DNA of 64,000 nucleotides from JAFAHD01 sp035654355 (GCA_035654355.1 DASRXC010000132.1:10679-74678); one strand, 5' to 3'. Positions 34,711 to 42,516 are shown, counted from the first letter of the stretch. A program made the numbers and translations. Notes: generated by a model not told the origin, from the letters alone.

Positions 34711-36057
34711 TTGAAGAAGGTTTACACGAGCTTCGCGGTGGCGGCGCTGACGGTGGCCGGCCTGCTGATCGCGACAGCGCCCTCACTAGCCGGCGGCAGC
34801 GACCAATTCGCACCGCAGCTAGTGGCCGACATGGGGACGATGAACTTCGGATCCCCGCCGTCGGGCGAGATTCCTATCCTTTATAATGACCACCACGTGT
34901 ACGCCAACCCCAGCGAGCTGAAGAACAACCGCACGCTGGCGGCGCTCGTGAAGAACGGCGTCATCCTCGTGCCGCTGCGCAGCATGTTCGAGGCGATGGG
35001 CGCCACGGTCAGCTGGGATGCGGCCAGCAAAACCGCGACAGCCCAAAAACAGGGCGCGTCCGTCCAGGTGACGCTGGGCAAATCCCAAGCCGTGATCAAC
35101 GGCGAGTCGCGTCCGCTCGACGTGCCGCCTGAGATGTACAAGGGCAACATCGTCGTGCCGGTGCGCGTGATGTCAGAAGCGCTCGGCGCGTACGTGCAGT
35201 GGGTTCCGGACCGGCGCATCACCGTCGTGCGTTACATCCCGCCGACGCCTGTGCCGACACCGCCGCCCACACCACCGCCGACGCCAGTGCCGACGCCCGC
35301 GCCGACACCGACGCCGACGCCTGCGCCCGCAGCGCCGAGCTATCTCGGCTTCGCGGAAGGCGCGTATGTCTTCCATCGCATCTCGAACGAGTTCGCCGCA
35401 CAAGCGACGACGACGGGCAGCTATCAGTATGATGCTGCACTACTGTTCAACCCGTTCGCGATCGAAGCTGGCCTGCGCAGCGATCAGTACAACACCACCG
35501 TGAACGGCGTAGTGCCGGCGCTGCCGACGGTCTGCAACCCGTCGCTGGCGCCAAACCCGCAAGCGCCAGGCACGCCGGTGACGTTCTTCAACACCATCGA
35601 CGGTGGCCAGTGCTACGTGCCGCAGTTCAAGGCGCGGCAGACGCTGGGCTACGCGAAGGTGATGTACAAGATCTTCGATCCGCACTTCTACCTGGGCCTG
35701 AGCTGGATCGGTCAAGCGACGAACTACGGGTATCCGAAGCTCAACGGCTTCGGCGCCGGCTTATCGAAGCTGCCCGATCTGAACAATACGTTCACCGTGC
35801 ACGGATCGTACTATTACTACTGGAACGCGAACGGCCAGTACACAGTCAACGATCCGAACAGCACGCACTTCAACTTCGTCTACACGCAGAAGTATCAGGT
35901 CCAAGTGTACGACGTCGGTCTTGACTACGTGTTCAGCAAGCAGTTCCCGGTCTATCTCTACGCTGGTTGGGACGGCGACGTGATGGTCGCGAAAGCGAAC
36001 GCGCCGATCAACCAGACCCACTCCGGACCGTACGTCGGCCTCGGGTTTAAGTTCTAA
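34711..36057 (+). CDS. stalk-domain / Pro-Thr linker / beta-barrel outer-membrane protein, copy 1
   Basis: This 448-residue protein begins at TTG 34711 after a strong TAGGAGGACACGAC ribosome site. It has a signal peptide (KKVYTSFAVAALTVAG, ending about residue 28). A copper-amine-oxidase-N-type stalk domain lies at about 55-170, with two repeats marked by VPLRSMFEAMGATVSWD and VPVRVMSEALGAYVQW. A Pro-Thr-Pro linker (176-210) leads to a region of alternating aromatic and polar strands (211-448) ending GPYVGLGFKF. The C-terminal Phe and alternating strands fit an outer-membrane barrel recognised by BAM. A Cys pair brackets FFNTIDGG. No amine-oxidase catalytic domain is present. The function, perhaps a porin or envelope tether, is inference. 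Confidence 0.82.
   Translation: MKKVYTSFAVAALTVAGLLIATAPSLAGGSDQFAPQLVADMGTMNFGSPPSGEIPILYNDHHVYANPSELKNNRTLAALVKNGVILVPLRSMFEAMGATVSWDAASKTATAQKQGASVQVTLGKSQAVINGESRPLDVPPEMYKGNIVVPVRVMSEALGAYVQWVPDRRITVVRYIPPTPVPTPPPTPPPTPVPTPAPTPTPTPAPAAPSYLGFAEGAYVFHRISNEFAAQATTTGSYQYDAALLFNPFAIEAGLRSDQYNTTVNGVVPALPTVCNPSLAPNPQAPGTPVTFFNTIDGGQCYVPQFKARQTLGYAKVMYKIFDPHFYLGLSWIGQATNYGYPKLNGFGAGLSKLPDLNNTFTVHGSYYYYWNANGQYTVNDPNSTHFNFVYTQKYQVQVYDVGLDYVFSKQFPVYLYAGWDGDVMVAKANAPINQTHSGPYVGLGFKF
35341..36057 (+). repeat. 717-bp near-identical direct repeat, copy A
   Basis: The segment coding for the barrel of copy 1 aligns without gaps to 36807-37523 in copy 2. Only scattered base changes are seen, many of them synonymous. 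The two segments end at the respective stop codons. They are likely the product of a recent tandem duplication or gene conversion, and are a possible recombination site. Confidence 0.85.
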
Positions 36058-36078
36058 GCATCCCAGAGTACAACGCGC

Positions 36079-36116
36079 AAGCGGCGCCCCGCACGGGGCG
36101 CCGCTTTTGCGTTTTT
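36079..36116 (+). terminator. strong intrinsic terminator after copy 1
   Basis: Perfect 12-bp stem AAGCGGCGCCCC/GGGGCGCCGCTT (36079-36090 with 36095-36106) with a GCAC loop, followed by TTGCGTTTTT. It lies 21 bp after the stop of copy 1, so copies 1 and 2 are probably separate transcripts. Confidence 0.88.
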
Positions 36117-36179
36117 GACAGGCGGTACGTGGGCATAAGGAAGGCGCTGTGGCACCGCCGTGCCAGGAGGGTAAGCACT

Positions 36180-37523
36180 GTGAGAAGGCACTTCTGTACG
36201 ATTCTTGCGTTCGCCATGCTTGGGGCGGCGGGAATCGCACCGAGCCTGGCCGCCGGAACGGATACATCGGCAGCGTCCGGCGTGCAGCTGGTGGCAGACG
36301 CCGGAACGATGAATTTCGGATCTCCGCCTTCAGGCGAGATACCTATCCTTTATAACGATCACCATGTCTATGCCAATCCGAGCATCCTCAAGCAGAACCG
36401 CACGCTTGCGGCGCTAGTGAAAAACGGCGTTATCTTAGTTCCATTGCGCAGCATGTTCGAGGCGATGGGCGCCAGCGTAAGCTGGGATGCTGCCGCCAAG
36501 ACCGCGACTGCCCAAAAACAGGGCGCGTCGGTCCAAGTGACGCTCGGCAAGGCGGAAGCGGTCATCAATGGCGAGACCCGTCCGCTCGATGTGCCGCCCA
36601 TGATGTACAAGGGCAATGTGCTCGTGCCGGTGCGCGTCATGTCTGAGGCGCTGGGCGCGTACGTGCAGTGGGTGCCTGACCGGCGCATCACCGTCGTGCG
36701 TTACATTCCGCCGACGCCTGTGCCGACACCGCCGCCCACACCACCGCCGACACCGGTGCCGACGCCCGCGCCGACGCCAACGCCCACACCGAAGCCACCG
36801 GCGGAGTATCTCGGCTTCGCGGAAGGTGCGTATGTCTTCCATCGCATCTCGAACGAGTTCGCCGCACAAGCGACGACGACGGGCAGCTATCAGTATGATG
36901 CTGCACTACTGTTCAACCCGTTCGCGATCGAAGCAGGCCTACGCAGCGATCAGTACAACACTACCGTGAACGGCGTAGTGCCGGTGCTGCCGACGGTCTG
37001 CAACCCGTCGCTGGCGCCGAACCCGCAGGCACCAGGCACGCCGGTGACGTTCTTCAACACGATCGACGGTGGCCAGTGCTACGTGCCGCAATTCAAGGCG
37101 CGGCAGACGCTGGGCTACGCGAAGCTCATGTACAAGATCTTCGATCCGCACTTCTATATTGGCCTGAGCTGGATCGGCCAAGCCACGAACTACGGCTATC
37201 CCAAGCTCAACGGCTTCGGCGCCGGCCTGTCGAAGTTGCCGGATCTGAACAACACGTTCACCGTGCACGGATCGTACTATTACTACTGGAATTCAAGCGC
37301 CCAGTACACGGTCAACGATCCGAACAGCATTAACTTCAACCACGTGTTCACGCAGCGTTACGCGACCCAGGTGTACGACGTCGGTCTCGACTACGTGTTC
37401 AGCAAGCAGTTCCCGGTCTATCTCTACGCTGGTTGGGACGGTGACGTGATGGTCGCACGGGCGAACGCGCCGATCAATCAAACGCACTCGGGTCCGTATG
37501 TCGGATTGGGCTTCAAGTTCTAG
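36180..37523 (+). CDS. stalk-domain / Pro-Thr linker / beta-barrel outer-membrane protein, copy 2
   Basis: This 447-residue paralogue starts at GTG 36180 behind AGGAGGGTAAGCACT. It has a signal peptide (RRHFCTILAFAMLGAAG, ending near SLAAG), a stalk domain (about 55-170), a Pro-Thr linker (176-208) and a barrel region (209-447) nearly identical to copy 1, ending GLGFKF. In the stalk part it carries PSILKQNRTL like copy 3, where copy 1 has PSELKNNRTL, so the gene looks mosaic. The Cys pair in the barrel is conserved. Only about 120 bp, including the terminator of copy 1, separates it from copy 1, so any promoter must be short. Confidence 0.82.
   Translation: MRRHFCTILAFAMLGAAGIAPSLAAGTDTSAASGVQLVADAGTMNFGSPPSGEIPILYNDHHVYANPSILKQNRTLAALVKNGVILVPLRSMFEAMGASVSWDAAAKTATAQKQGASVQVTLGKAEAVINGETRPLDVPPMMYKGNVLVPVRVMSEALGAYVQWVPDRRITVVRYIPPTPVPTPPPTPPPTPVPTPAPTPTPTPKPPAEYLGFAEGAYVFHRISNEFAAQATTTGSYQYDAALLFNPFAIEAGLRSDQYNTTVNGVVPVLPTVCNPSLAPNPQAPGTPVTFFNTIDGGQCYVPQFKARQTLGYAKLMYKIFDPHFYIGLSWIGQATNYGYPKLNGFGAGLSKLPDLNNTFTVHGSYYYYWNSSAQYTVNDPNSINFNHVFTQRYATQVYDVGLDYVFSKQFPVYLYAGWDGDVMVARANAPINQTHSGPYVGLGFKF
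36807..37523 (+). repeat. 717-bp near-identical direct repeat, copy B
   Basis: Barrel-coding segment of copy 2, collinear and nearly identical to 35341-36057. The adjacent linker-coding DNA (from about 36675) is also almost the same as in copy 1. Confidence 0.85.
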
Positions 37524-37568
37524 TGCGACATCAACAATGAGCGGTCGATTGCAATTCGACCGTTGCGA

Positions 37569-37603
37569 CGAAGCGGTCGAGTGAATCGGCCGCTTCGATT
37601 TTT
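37569..37603 (+). terminator. intrinsic terminator after copy 2
   Basis: Stem CGAAGCGG/CCGCTTCG (37569-37576 with 37590-37597) followed by ATTTTTG. A second hairpin, CGGTCGA/TCGACCG (37542-37548 with 37556-37562), lies between it and the stop codon. Together they should end the copy 2 transcript. Confidence 0.8.
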
Positions 37604-37863
37604 GCAAAAAGTCACTGTCCCGCATTCAAAAACGGGGGAGTGTCATAAGCCCGCTCTGCGGGAGGGCTTGCTGTTCCGCAGGGGAAAGGTCCTTTGATGT
37701 GCGGCCTTCATGCGAGCTTCCGTATCGTTGAGGGTTGCTTTTTTGGGGACGCGAGACCGCTTTCTCGTCTCCGGCTCTCGGGAATGTTGGCGGTCGATCG
37801 TTACCCGTGGAGCAAAATGAATTTACTCAGTTATTATTCACTTCGCGCCAGGAGGGTAACAGG
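37604..37863 (+). promoter_or_regulatory. 260-bp gene-free leader upstream of copy 3
   Basis: With the copy 2 terminator this is part of a 340-bp gap without a gene. It contains several possible hairpins: AAGCCC/GGGCTT near 37649-37670, CCGCA/TGCGG around a nested AAAGG/CTTT, and GAGAC/GTCTC near 37754-37775. A TTTTTT run lies near 37740. The section from about 37815 is locally AT-rich and leads to the GGAGGGTAAC ribosome site of copy 3. It probably contains the copy 3 promoter and a structured 5' leader; no known riboswitch is recognised. Confidence 0.35.
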
Positions 37864-39312
37864 TTGAGAAAACTCCACGTCGCGGCCTTCGCAGCAATAG
37901 TGTTTGTCGCCGCGGGGATCGCACCCAGCTTCGCTGACGGAACTACCGTCAACGGTGCCGCGGTCAATGCGACGCTCACATCCGGAACGGCAACTCTGGC
38001 AACGTCCGGAACACAGATCGCTGCTGACTTCGGCTCGCCGCCGTCGGGCGAGATCCCGATCCTTTACAACGACCACCACGTGTACGCCAATCCGAGCATC
38101 CTCAAGCAGAACCGCACGCTTGCGGCGCTTGTGAAGAACGGCGTCATCTTAGTTCCGCTGCGCAGCATGTTCGAGGAGATGGGCGCAACGGTAAGCTACG
38201 ACGCCAAGAGCAAGACGGCGACGGCACAAAAGCCGGGCGCCTCAGTGCAAGTCACGCTCGGTAAGAACACCGCGGTGATCAACGGCGAGGCCCGTCCGCT
38301 CGACGTGCCGCCTGAGATCTACAAGGGCGTGCTGCTCGTGCCGGTGCGCGTGATGTCTGAAGCGCTCGGCGCCTACGTCCAGTGGGTGCCCGACCGCCGC
38401 ATCACCGTCGTGCGCTACATCCCGCCCACGCCGGTGCCGACACCGCCACCGACGCCGCCGCCGACCGCTCCGCCGACGCTGGCTCCCACGCCGACGCCGA
38501 CGCCGAAGCCGATCGTGCATCGCGGCTTCGTGCAGGCTGGTCTGGTCACGGGCAAGACGTATAACGAGTACGCCGCCGGTCAGCACGACGTCGGACAGTC
38601 ATACGTCGCAGCGGGCGCGTATGAAGTCGAAAACTGGGCGTTCAAAGTCGACTGGGTCCAACACACGTACGACTCGACCGTTAACGGCGTCGTGCCGGCA
38701 GGCCCCGCGACCTCGCCGTGCCTGCCCGGAGTGCAATTCGGGCCTGGAGCCGCGGCTGCGGGTACCCCAACGACGTTCTTCAACACGATCGACGGTGGCG
38801 TGTGCTTCACCCCGCCGTTCAAAGGTCGCGATTCCAACATGGACGTCCGCCTTGAATACAAGATCTGGAAGCCCGTGAACATGTACATCCTGGGAGCATA
38901 CGGGCAACAGACCTCCAACAGCGGATTCCCAGCGTTGCGCGGCTGGGGCGGCGGCCTCGAGATCCTGCCGCGCCTCGACGAGAACTTCACCTACTACGGC
39001 TCGGTGCTCGACTTCCCGTCGAACCAGGGCAACTACACGGTGAGCGATGCCAATAGCAGCAACTTCGGCAACGTGTATCGCTTGCAGTACAACGTCGTCA
39101 AGTACGATGTCGGTGTCGACTGGGCGTTCGCCAACCCGCTCTATCTGTATGCGGGCTGGGGCGGCGATAACCAACACGGCAATTCGATCGTCGTATCGTC
39201 ATGCCAACCTGCGGGAACTGGTCCGTTCAGCGCCGGATGCCCGCCGATACCCGGCACGGTCTTCAGTCACGCCCACTCAGGGTGGTACGGGGGACTTGGC
39301 TTCCGGTTCTAA
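37864..39312 (+). CDS. stalk-domain / Pro-Thr linker / beta-barrel outer-membrane protein, copy 3 (divergent barrel)
   Basis: This 482-residue paralogue starts at TTG 37864 after CAGGAGGGTAACAGG. It has a signal peptide (RKLHVAAFAAIVFVAAG, ending near SFADG), a spacer of about 30 Thr/Ala-rich residues, a stalk domain (about 60-180), a Pro-Thr linker (186-219) and a barrel region (220-482) ending GWYGGLGFRF. The stalk is close to copies 1 and 2, but the barrel is strongly diverged and about 20 residues longer. It keeps the FFNTIDGG motif and its flanking Cys residues, plus an added Cys pair in a late loop (SSCQPAG, SAGCPPIPG). This suggests different surface loops on the same scaffold. Confidence 0.82.
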   Translation: MRKLHVAAFAAIVFVAAGIAPSFADGTTVNGAAVNATLTSGTATLATSGTQIAADFGSPPSGEIPILYNDHHVYANPSILKQNRTLAALVKNGVILVPLRSMFEEMGATVSYDAKSKTATAQKPGASVQVTLGKNTAVINGEARPLDVPPEIYKGVLLVPVRVMSEALGAYVQWVPDRRITVVRYIPPTPVPTPPPTPPPTAPPTLAPTPTPTPKPIVHRGFVQAGLVTGKTYNEYAAGQHDVGQSYVAAGAYEVENWAFKVDWVQHTYDSTVNGVVPAGPATSPCLPGVQFGPGAAAAGTPTTFFNTIDGGVCFTPPFKGRDSNMDVRLEYKIWKPVNMYILGAYGQQTSNSGFPALRGWGGGLEILPRLDENFTYYGSVLDFPSNQGNYTVSDANSSNFGNVYRLQYNVVKYDVGVDWAFANPLYLYAGWGGDNQHGNSIVVSSCQPAGTGPFSAGCPPIPGTVFSHAHSGWYGGLGFRF

Positions 39313-39331
39313 CCGGGAACCACACTACAGC

Positions 39332-39367
39332 AAAGAGCGCCTCTTCTCGGGGGCGCTCTTTTTATTT
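39332..39367 (+). terminator. intrinsic terminator after copy 3
   Basis: Stem AAGAGCGCC/GGCGCTCTT (39333-39341 with 39352-39360), extended by an A-T pair, then TTTATTT. It lies 20 bp after the copy 3 stop and ends the cluster. Confidence 0.88.
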
Positions 39368-39393
39368 GGCTTATCGGCGCCCGCAGGTGCGCT

Positions 39394-40002
39394 TTAGCGC
39401 CGCGTCTTCGGGAAGAGATACGCGCCGACGTCCGCGCGCGGATCCGCCGGCGGCGCATTCGACATGTCAAACGCCGGGAGGGGCCGGTGCGAACTCAGCA
39501 TCGACTGCGCCTCGAAGCCGGCGCGCGTCGCCGGATACCGTGCCGCAAGAAAGATCAAATATCCGTGTGCGAGATCGTCGGCGAACGGCTCGCTCTTGCG
39601 CTGTAAGAATTTGGCGAAATCGAGGGTCGTGCCGGGGAGCCAGCTGTCCTGCGGATAGCGGTCGGCCCACACGCCGAGCGCATCCTCGATCGCCTTGATG
39701 CGCTCGAGCTGGATCGGCAGCGCGAGCGGCGAGTCGCCTTCGAGGTCCATGTCGCGCAGCGCGTTGCGCACCCCGAGATTGCTCAGACGCTCGGGGCCGA
39801 AGTATTCGTCGGCAGGCGCTTGGCGCGGCGGCGCGAGCGGCCTTGCTTGCACCGTGACGACCATCCACACGCCGCTGTCGTGCGGGGACGCCGGAGCGGC
39901 GCCTGCAGCCGCGCCTGGCGACATGGCGAACAGCGTGCACGACCCGAGGGCCGAAGCTGCGATCGCAAGGCGAGCCACGGGATAAAAAGGAGAAGCGCGC
40001 AT
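39394..40002 (-). CDS. secreted protein of unknown function, paralogue A
   Basis: This 202-residue protein has an N-terminal signal-like segment (VARLAIAASALGSCTLFAM). The mature part shares a pattern with its upstream neighbour: APADEYFG, LSxLGxxN, RD, then EDALxxWAxxYPxDSW and a later FPxT/YPAT segment. I do not recognise the family. The helical repeat-like spacing could be a short TPR-like fold, but this is inference. The C-terminal 30 residues are Pro/Asp-rich. It lies 45 bp downstream of paralogue B on the same strand, and beside the stalk-barrel cluster. Confidence 0.7.
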   Translation of the reverse strand: MRASPFYPVARLAIAASALGSCTLFAMSPGAAAGAAPASPHDSGVWMVVTVQARPLAPPRQAPADEYFGPERLSNLGVRNALRDMDLEGDSPLALPIQLERIKAIEDALGVWADRYPQDSWLPGTTLDFAKFLQRKSEPFADDLAHGYLIFLAARYPATRAGFEAQSMLSSHRPLPAFDMSNAPPADPRADVGAYLFPKTRR

Positions 40003-40047
40003 TGGTTCGTGCGCGCTTCTTAGCGTTCTTGGCGGCTGCCTGCCGCG

Positions 40048-40524
40048 CTAGTGGCTGCCGGCTACCGGCGGATCGACATTCGGCGGCGCAGGATTCGGCG
40101 CGACCATCGAGGGCGTTTCAACGCGCGCCAGCACTGCGTATTTGGTCTTCGGGAATTGACCGAAGAGAATCGAGCGGCAGCGGTTGGCCAGCGTGTCCGC
40201 TTGTGGCGTGTGCATGCGCCAGAACAAGTGCGACATCTCATATGCGCGCTTCGGGATCCATGAATCGTGCGGGTACTTGTGCGCCCAGTCCTCGAGCGCG
40301 TCTTCGGCCATCGACAGTCCGCCGACCAAGCGGGCCGCAAGCGTCGGATCGAAGTTCTCGCGTGCCGTGGTATCGCGGATCATGTTGTCGATGCCGAGCG
40401 TGCTGAGCTTCTGCTTGCCGAAGTACTCGTCGGCCGGTGCGACTGCGAGCTTCTGATCGGCGAACGCCGGAAGCGCCAGCACCATCGCGAAGCCTAAGGT
40501 GGCGAAAAAGCGGAACGCGCGCAT
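40048..40524 (-). CDS. secreted protein of unknown function, paralogue B
   Basis: This 158-residue protein starts at ATG 40524 with a clear signal peptide (MRAFRFFATLGFAMVLALPA, cut near FADQ). The mature protein has APADEYFGKQKLSTLGIDN, EDALEDWAHKYPHDSWIP and GQFPKTKY, each matched in paralogue A. A Pro-rich tail ends the protein. It lacks any catalytic motif that I recognise. The pair probably arose by tandem duplication and may act in the periplasm or envelope. A stretch around 40551-40570 just upstream is unusually AT-rich for this genome and may be the promoter. Confidence 0.7.
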   Translation of the reverse strand: MRAFRFFATLGFAMVLALPAFADQKLAVAPADEYFGKQKLSTLGIDNMIRDTTARENFDPTLAARLVGGLSMAEDALEDWAHKYPHDSWIPKRAYEMSHLFWRMHTPQADTLANRCRSILFGQFPKTKYAVLARVETPSMVAPNPAPPNVDPPVAGSH

Positions 40525-40586
40525 AGGTGTAAATCCTCGTGGCGGACGGTTTGAGCTGATTATATTGAATATCGGCATTCCGAACC

Positions 40587-41213
40587 GTGGCGCACGTCAC
40601 GAAAGGCTCTCTCGGAGCCCGTCCTGAAAGGGCGCGCGTGCCCGACTATCTCGCGCACGAGGGCCTGGAACATGCGGAGCGAGCTCAGGCGGCCGTCCAA
40701 GGCACCTCGGACCCGTTCTTGCGCTTCGTTCCGGTCGCCGCCGCCGTACTGGCCGTGCTCGCTGGGCTGTCGAGTCTGTACGGCAATCGCTTGGCCGAAC
40801 GCATGCTCAAGCTGGGCGGTGCCGCGGTCTTGAGCCAAACGCGCGCCTCCGACACGTGGGCGGAATACGAAGCCGATAGCCTCAAGGCGCACGTCACGCA
40901 AGCAGCCTCTTTGATCGCGAGCGATCCGAAAGAGCGCAAACAGCTCGCTGCGCAGGTCCGCACCTTTCGCAACCGTCAACCACCTCTGCGCGCGGAGGCC
41001 GAGCGCCTCGAAGAGGACCGCACGGCAGCGGTCAACGACATGGATTCCTCCGAGTTGAAAAAGCTGCGCTTCGACGTTGGGACGGCGCTCTTCCAGATCT
41101 CGATCGTGCTCGCATCAATCGCAGCCATGGTGAGGCGCCGACCTTTGTTCATCGCCGCTCTGATCGGCGGCGCGCTGGGCGTCCTGTCTTGCATCGTCGG
41201 ACTGCTGCTCTGA
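40587..41213 (+). CDS. DUF4337-like membrane protein
   Basis: This 208-residue protein starts at GTG 40587. After a charged N-terminus (HEGLEHAERAQA) there is a hydrophobic helix (about 46-66), a long charged helical region with GGAAVLSQTRASDTWAEYEADSLKAH, a coiled-coil-like stretch with many Arg/Glu/Ala, and two C-terminal hydrophobic helices (about 165-208). This order resembles the DUF4337 family, which has no known function. It is divergent from paralogue B and its end overlaps the next gene if that one starts at TTG 41189. Confidence 0.75.
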   Translation: MAHVTKGSLGARPERARVPDYLAHEGLEHAERAQAAVQGTSDPFLRFVPVAAAVLAVLAGLSSLYGNRLAERMLKLGGAAVLSQTRASDTWAEYEADSLKAHVTQAASLIASDPKERKQLAAQVRTFRNRQPPLRAEAERLEEDRTAAVNDMDSSELKKLRFDVGTALFQISIVLASIAAMVRRRPLFIAALIGGALGVLSCIVGLLL

Positions 41214-42514
41214 AGCCGTCCTGGGTGATCGCGATCGTCGCGATCGTCGTGATCGCCGCGGGCGTCGGCGGCTACGTGAAACACCAGCGCGATCTCGCTC
41301 TGCCCAGACGCGTCGAGCTTGTTCCTTCAGACGCATCGGTCTTCGCCGGCTCGTCGATCGCGTTGCAAGCGCGGCTTGTCGGTGGCGATCCGTCAACACC
41401 AGTGCAGTGGACCGTGGTCGGGCCGGGCAGCGTCTCAGCGGCGGGTGTCTATAGCGCGCCAGCGCACGCCGGCGGCAGTGCGATCGTCGTCGCGCACGCT
41501 GACGGAGTGTCCGCCGCGGCGCGCGTGCGCATAAGCAGCCCTCCAGGCGACGTCGCGTTGCTGCTGATCGCATGTTACGAAGGCAACGGCATCGACGTGC
41601 GCCAGCTTACGACGCTGGCGCGCGCGGGCATCGTCGGCGCTCCGCAAGACGCGTCAGGAATGGCCGTCGACGAGGGACGGCGCATCGCATTCGTCGCCGC
41701 GAGCGAACGCGTGATGTTCGTCGATTTGCGCACGATGGCAGTGCATTTGTCGGTACCGCAGCGCAACTCGCGTTTTTCGGGCGCCGTGGAACTGGCCGGT
41801 GCGTACTTCGCGGCCAGCGACAACAATGCGGGCAAAGGCGCAGCCGGCATCTTTGTGTTCCGCGTCGGCGCCGACGGCGCGCCGCAGCTTGTCGCCACCG
41901 TCACCGCTGGCGACACGCCCGAGGGCATGGTCGCAACGTCAGACGGACGGACGTTCTACGTGACCAATGTCAACAGCAACGAAGTGATCCGCTATTCGTT
42001 CGATGGGCGCGGGAACGCGCGCGAGACCGGTCACGTCGCGACCGGCAATCGTCCATATGGCATCGCGCTCGACGAGTCGCGCAACCTGCTTTTCGTCACC
42101 GACAACGACACGCCAACCGTCAGCGGCGAGCGTTCGCGTCCTGGTCTGGAGATGTTCCAGCTGCCGCAGCTTCGCCGCATCGGGTCGTCCATCAGCACCG
42201 GTTCGAAAGAAGCGCTACCGATCGGCGTCGCCGTCGACGAAGCAGCCGGGCGAGTTTTCGTCACCGACGAAGGCGATTCGAACGTCGTGGTCTTCGAAGT
42301 CCCCTCGCTGCGCAGAATCGCGACGTTGCCGACCGGCAAGTGGCCATGGACACCATATCTGGACCCTCATGCCGCACGGCTGTATGTGCCGAGCGCGCAT
42401 GACGATGCGGTCGATGTGTTTGACACGCGCACGCTGCAACAGGTTCGTCCGCCGCTGCAGACGTGCGCGTATCCTACGAACCTGGTGACCTACGCCGCAG
42501 GAAAGGTGCGTTGA
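41189..42514 (+). CDS. membrane-anchored YncE-like beta-propeller protein
   Basis: This protein of about 441 residues has an N-terminal membrane helix (VIAIVAIVVIAAGVGGY), then a short Ig-like (BIG2-type) region with VPSDASVFAGSSIALQARL. A seven-bladed-propeller-like domain of repeated blades follows, for example DTPEGMVATSDGRTFYVTN, ATGNRPYGIALDESRNLLFV and LPIGVAVDEAAGRVFV. Such YncE/LVIVD-type propellers are exported and often bind ligands or partner proteins; the function is unknown. TTG 41189 overlaps the previous gene; GTG 41225 is an alternative start. It ends 2 bp before the zinc MDR gene. Confidence 0.8.
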   Translation: MHRRTAALKPSWVIAIVAIVVIAAGVGGYVKHQRDLALPRRVELVPSDASVFAGSSIALQARLVGGDPSTPVQWTVVGPGSVSAAGVYSAPAHAGGSAIVVAHADGVSAAARVRISSPPGDVALLLIACYEGNGIDVRQLTTLARAGIVGAPQDASGMAVDEGRRIAFVAASERVMFVDLRTMAVHLSVPQRNSRFSGAVELAGAYFAASDNNAGKGAAGIFVFRVGADGAPQLVATVTAGDTPEGMVATSDGRTFYVTNVNSNEVIRYSFDGRGNARETGHVATGNRPYGIALDESRNLLFVTDNDTPTVSGERSRPGLEMFQLPQLRRIGSSISTGSKEALPIGVAVDEAAGRVFVTDEGDSNVVVFEVPSLRRIATLPTGKWPWTPYLDPHAARLYVPSAHDDAVDVFDTRTLQQVRPPLQTCAYPTNLVTYAAGKVR

Positions 42515-42516
42515 CG

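Noticed and set aside
35235..35340. CRISPR-like or satellite repeat in Pro/Thr codons
   Set aside because: The repeating CCG-ACG-type units are in frame and encode the Pro-Thr linker. They recur at the same place in the other two copies and have no spacers.
34711..39312. Copper amine oxidase enzymes
   Set aside because: Only the N-terminal stalk-type domain is present. The catalytic domain with the topaquinone Tyr motif and copper His residues is absent, so enzyme names would be wrong.
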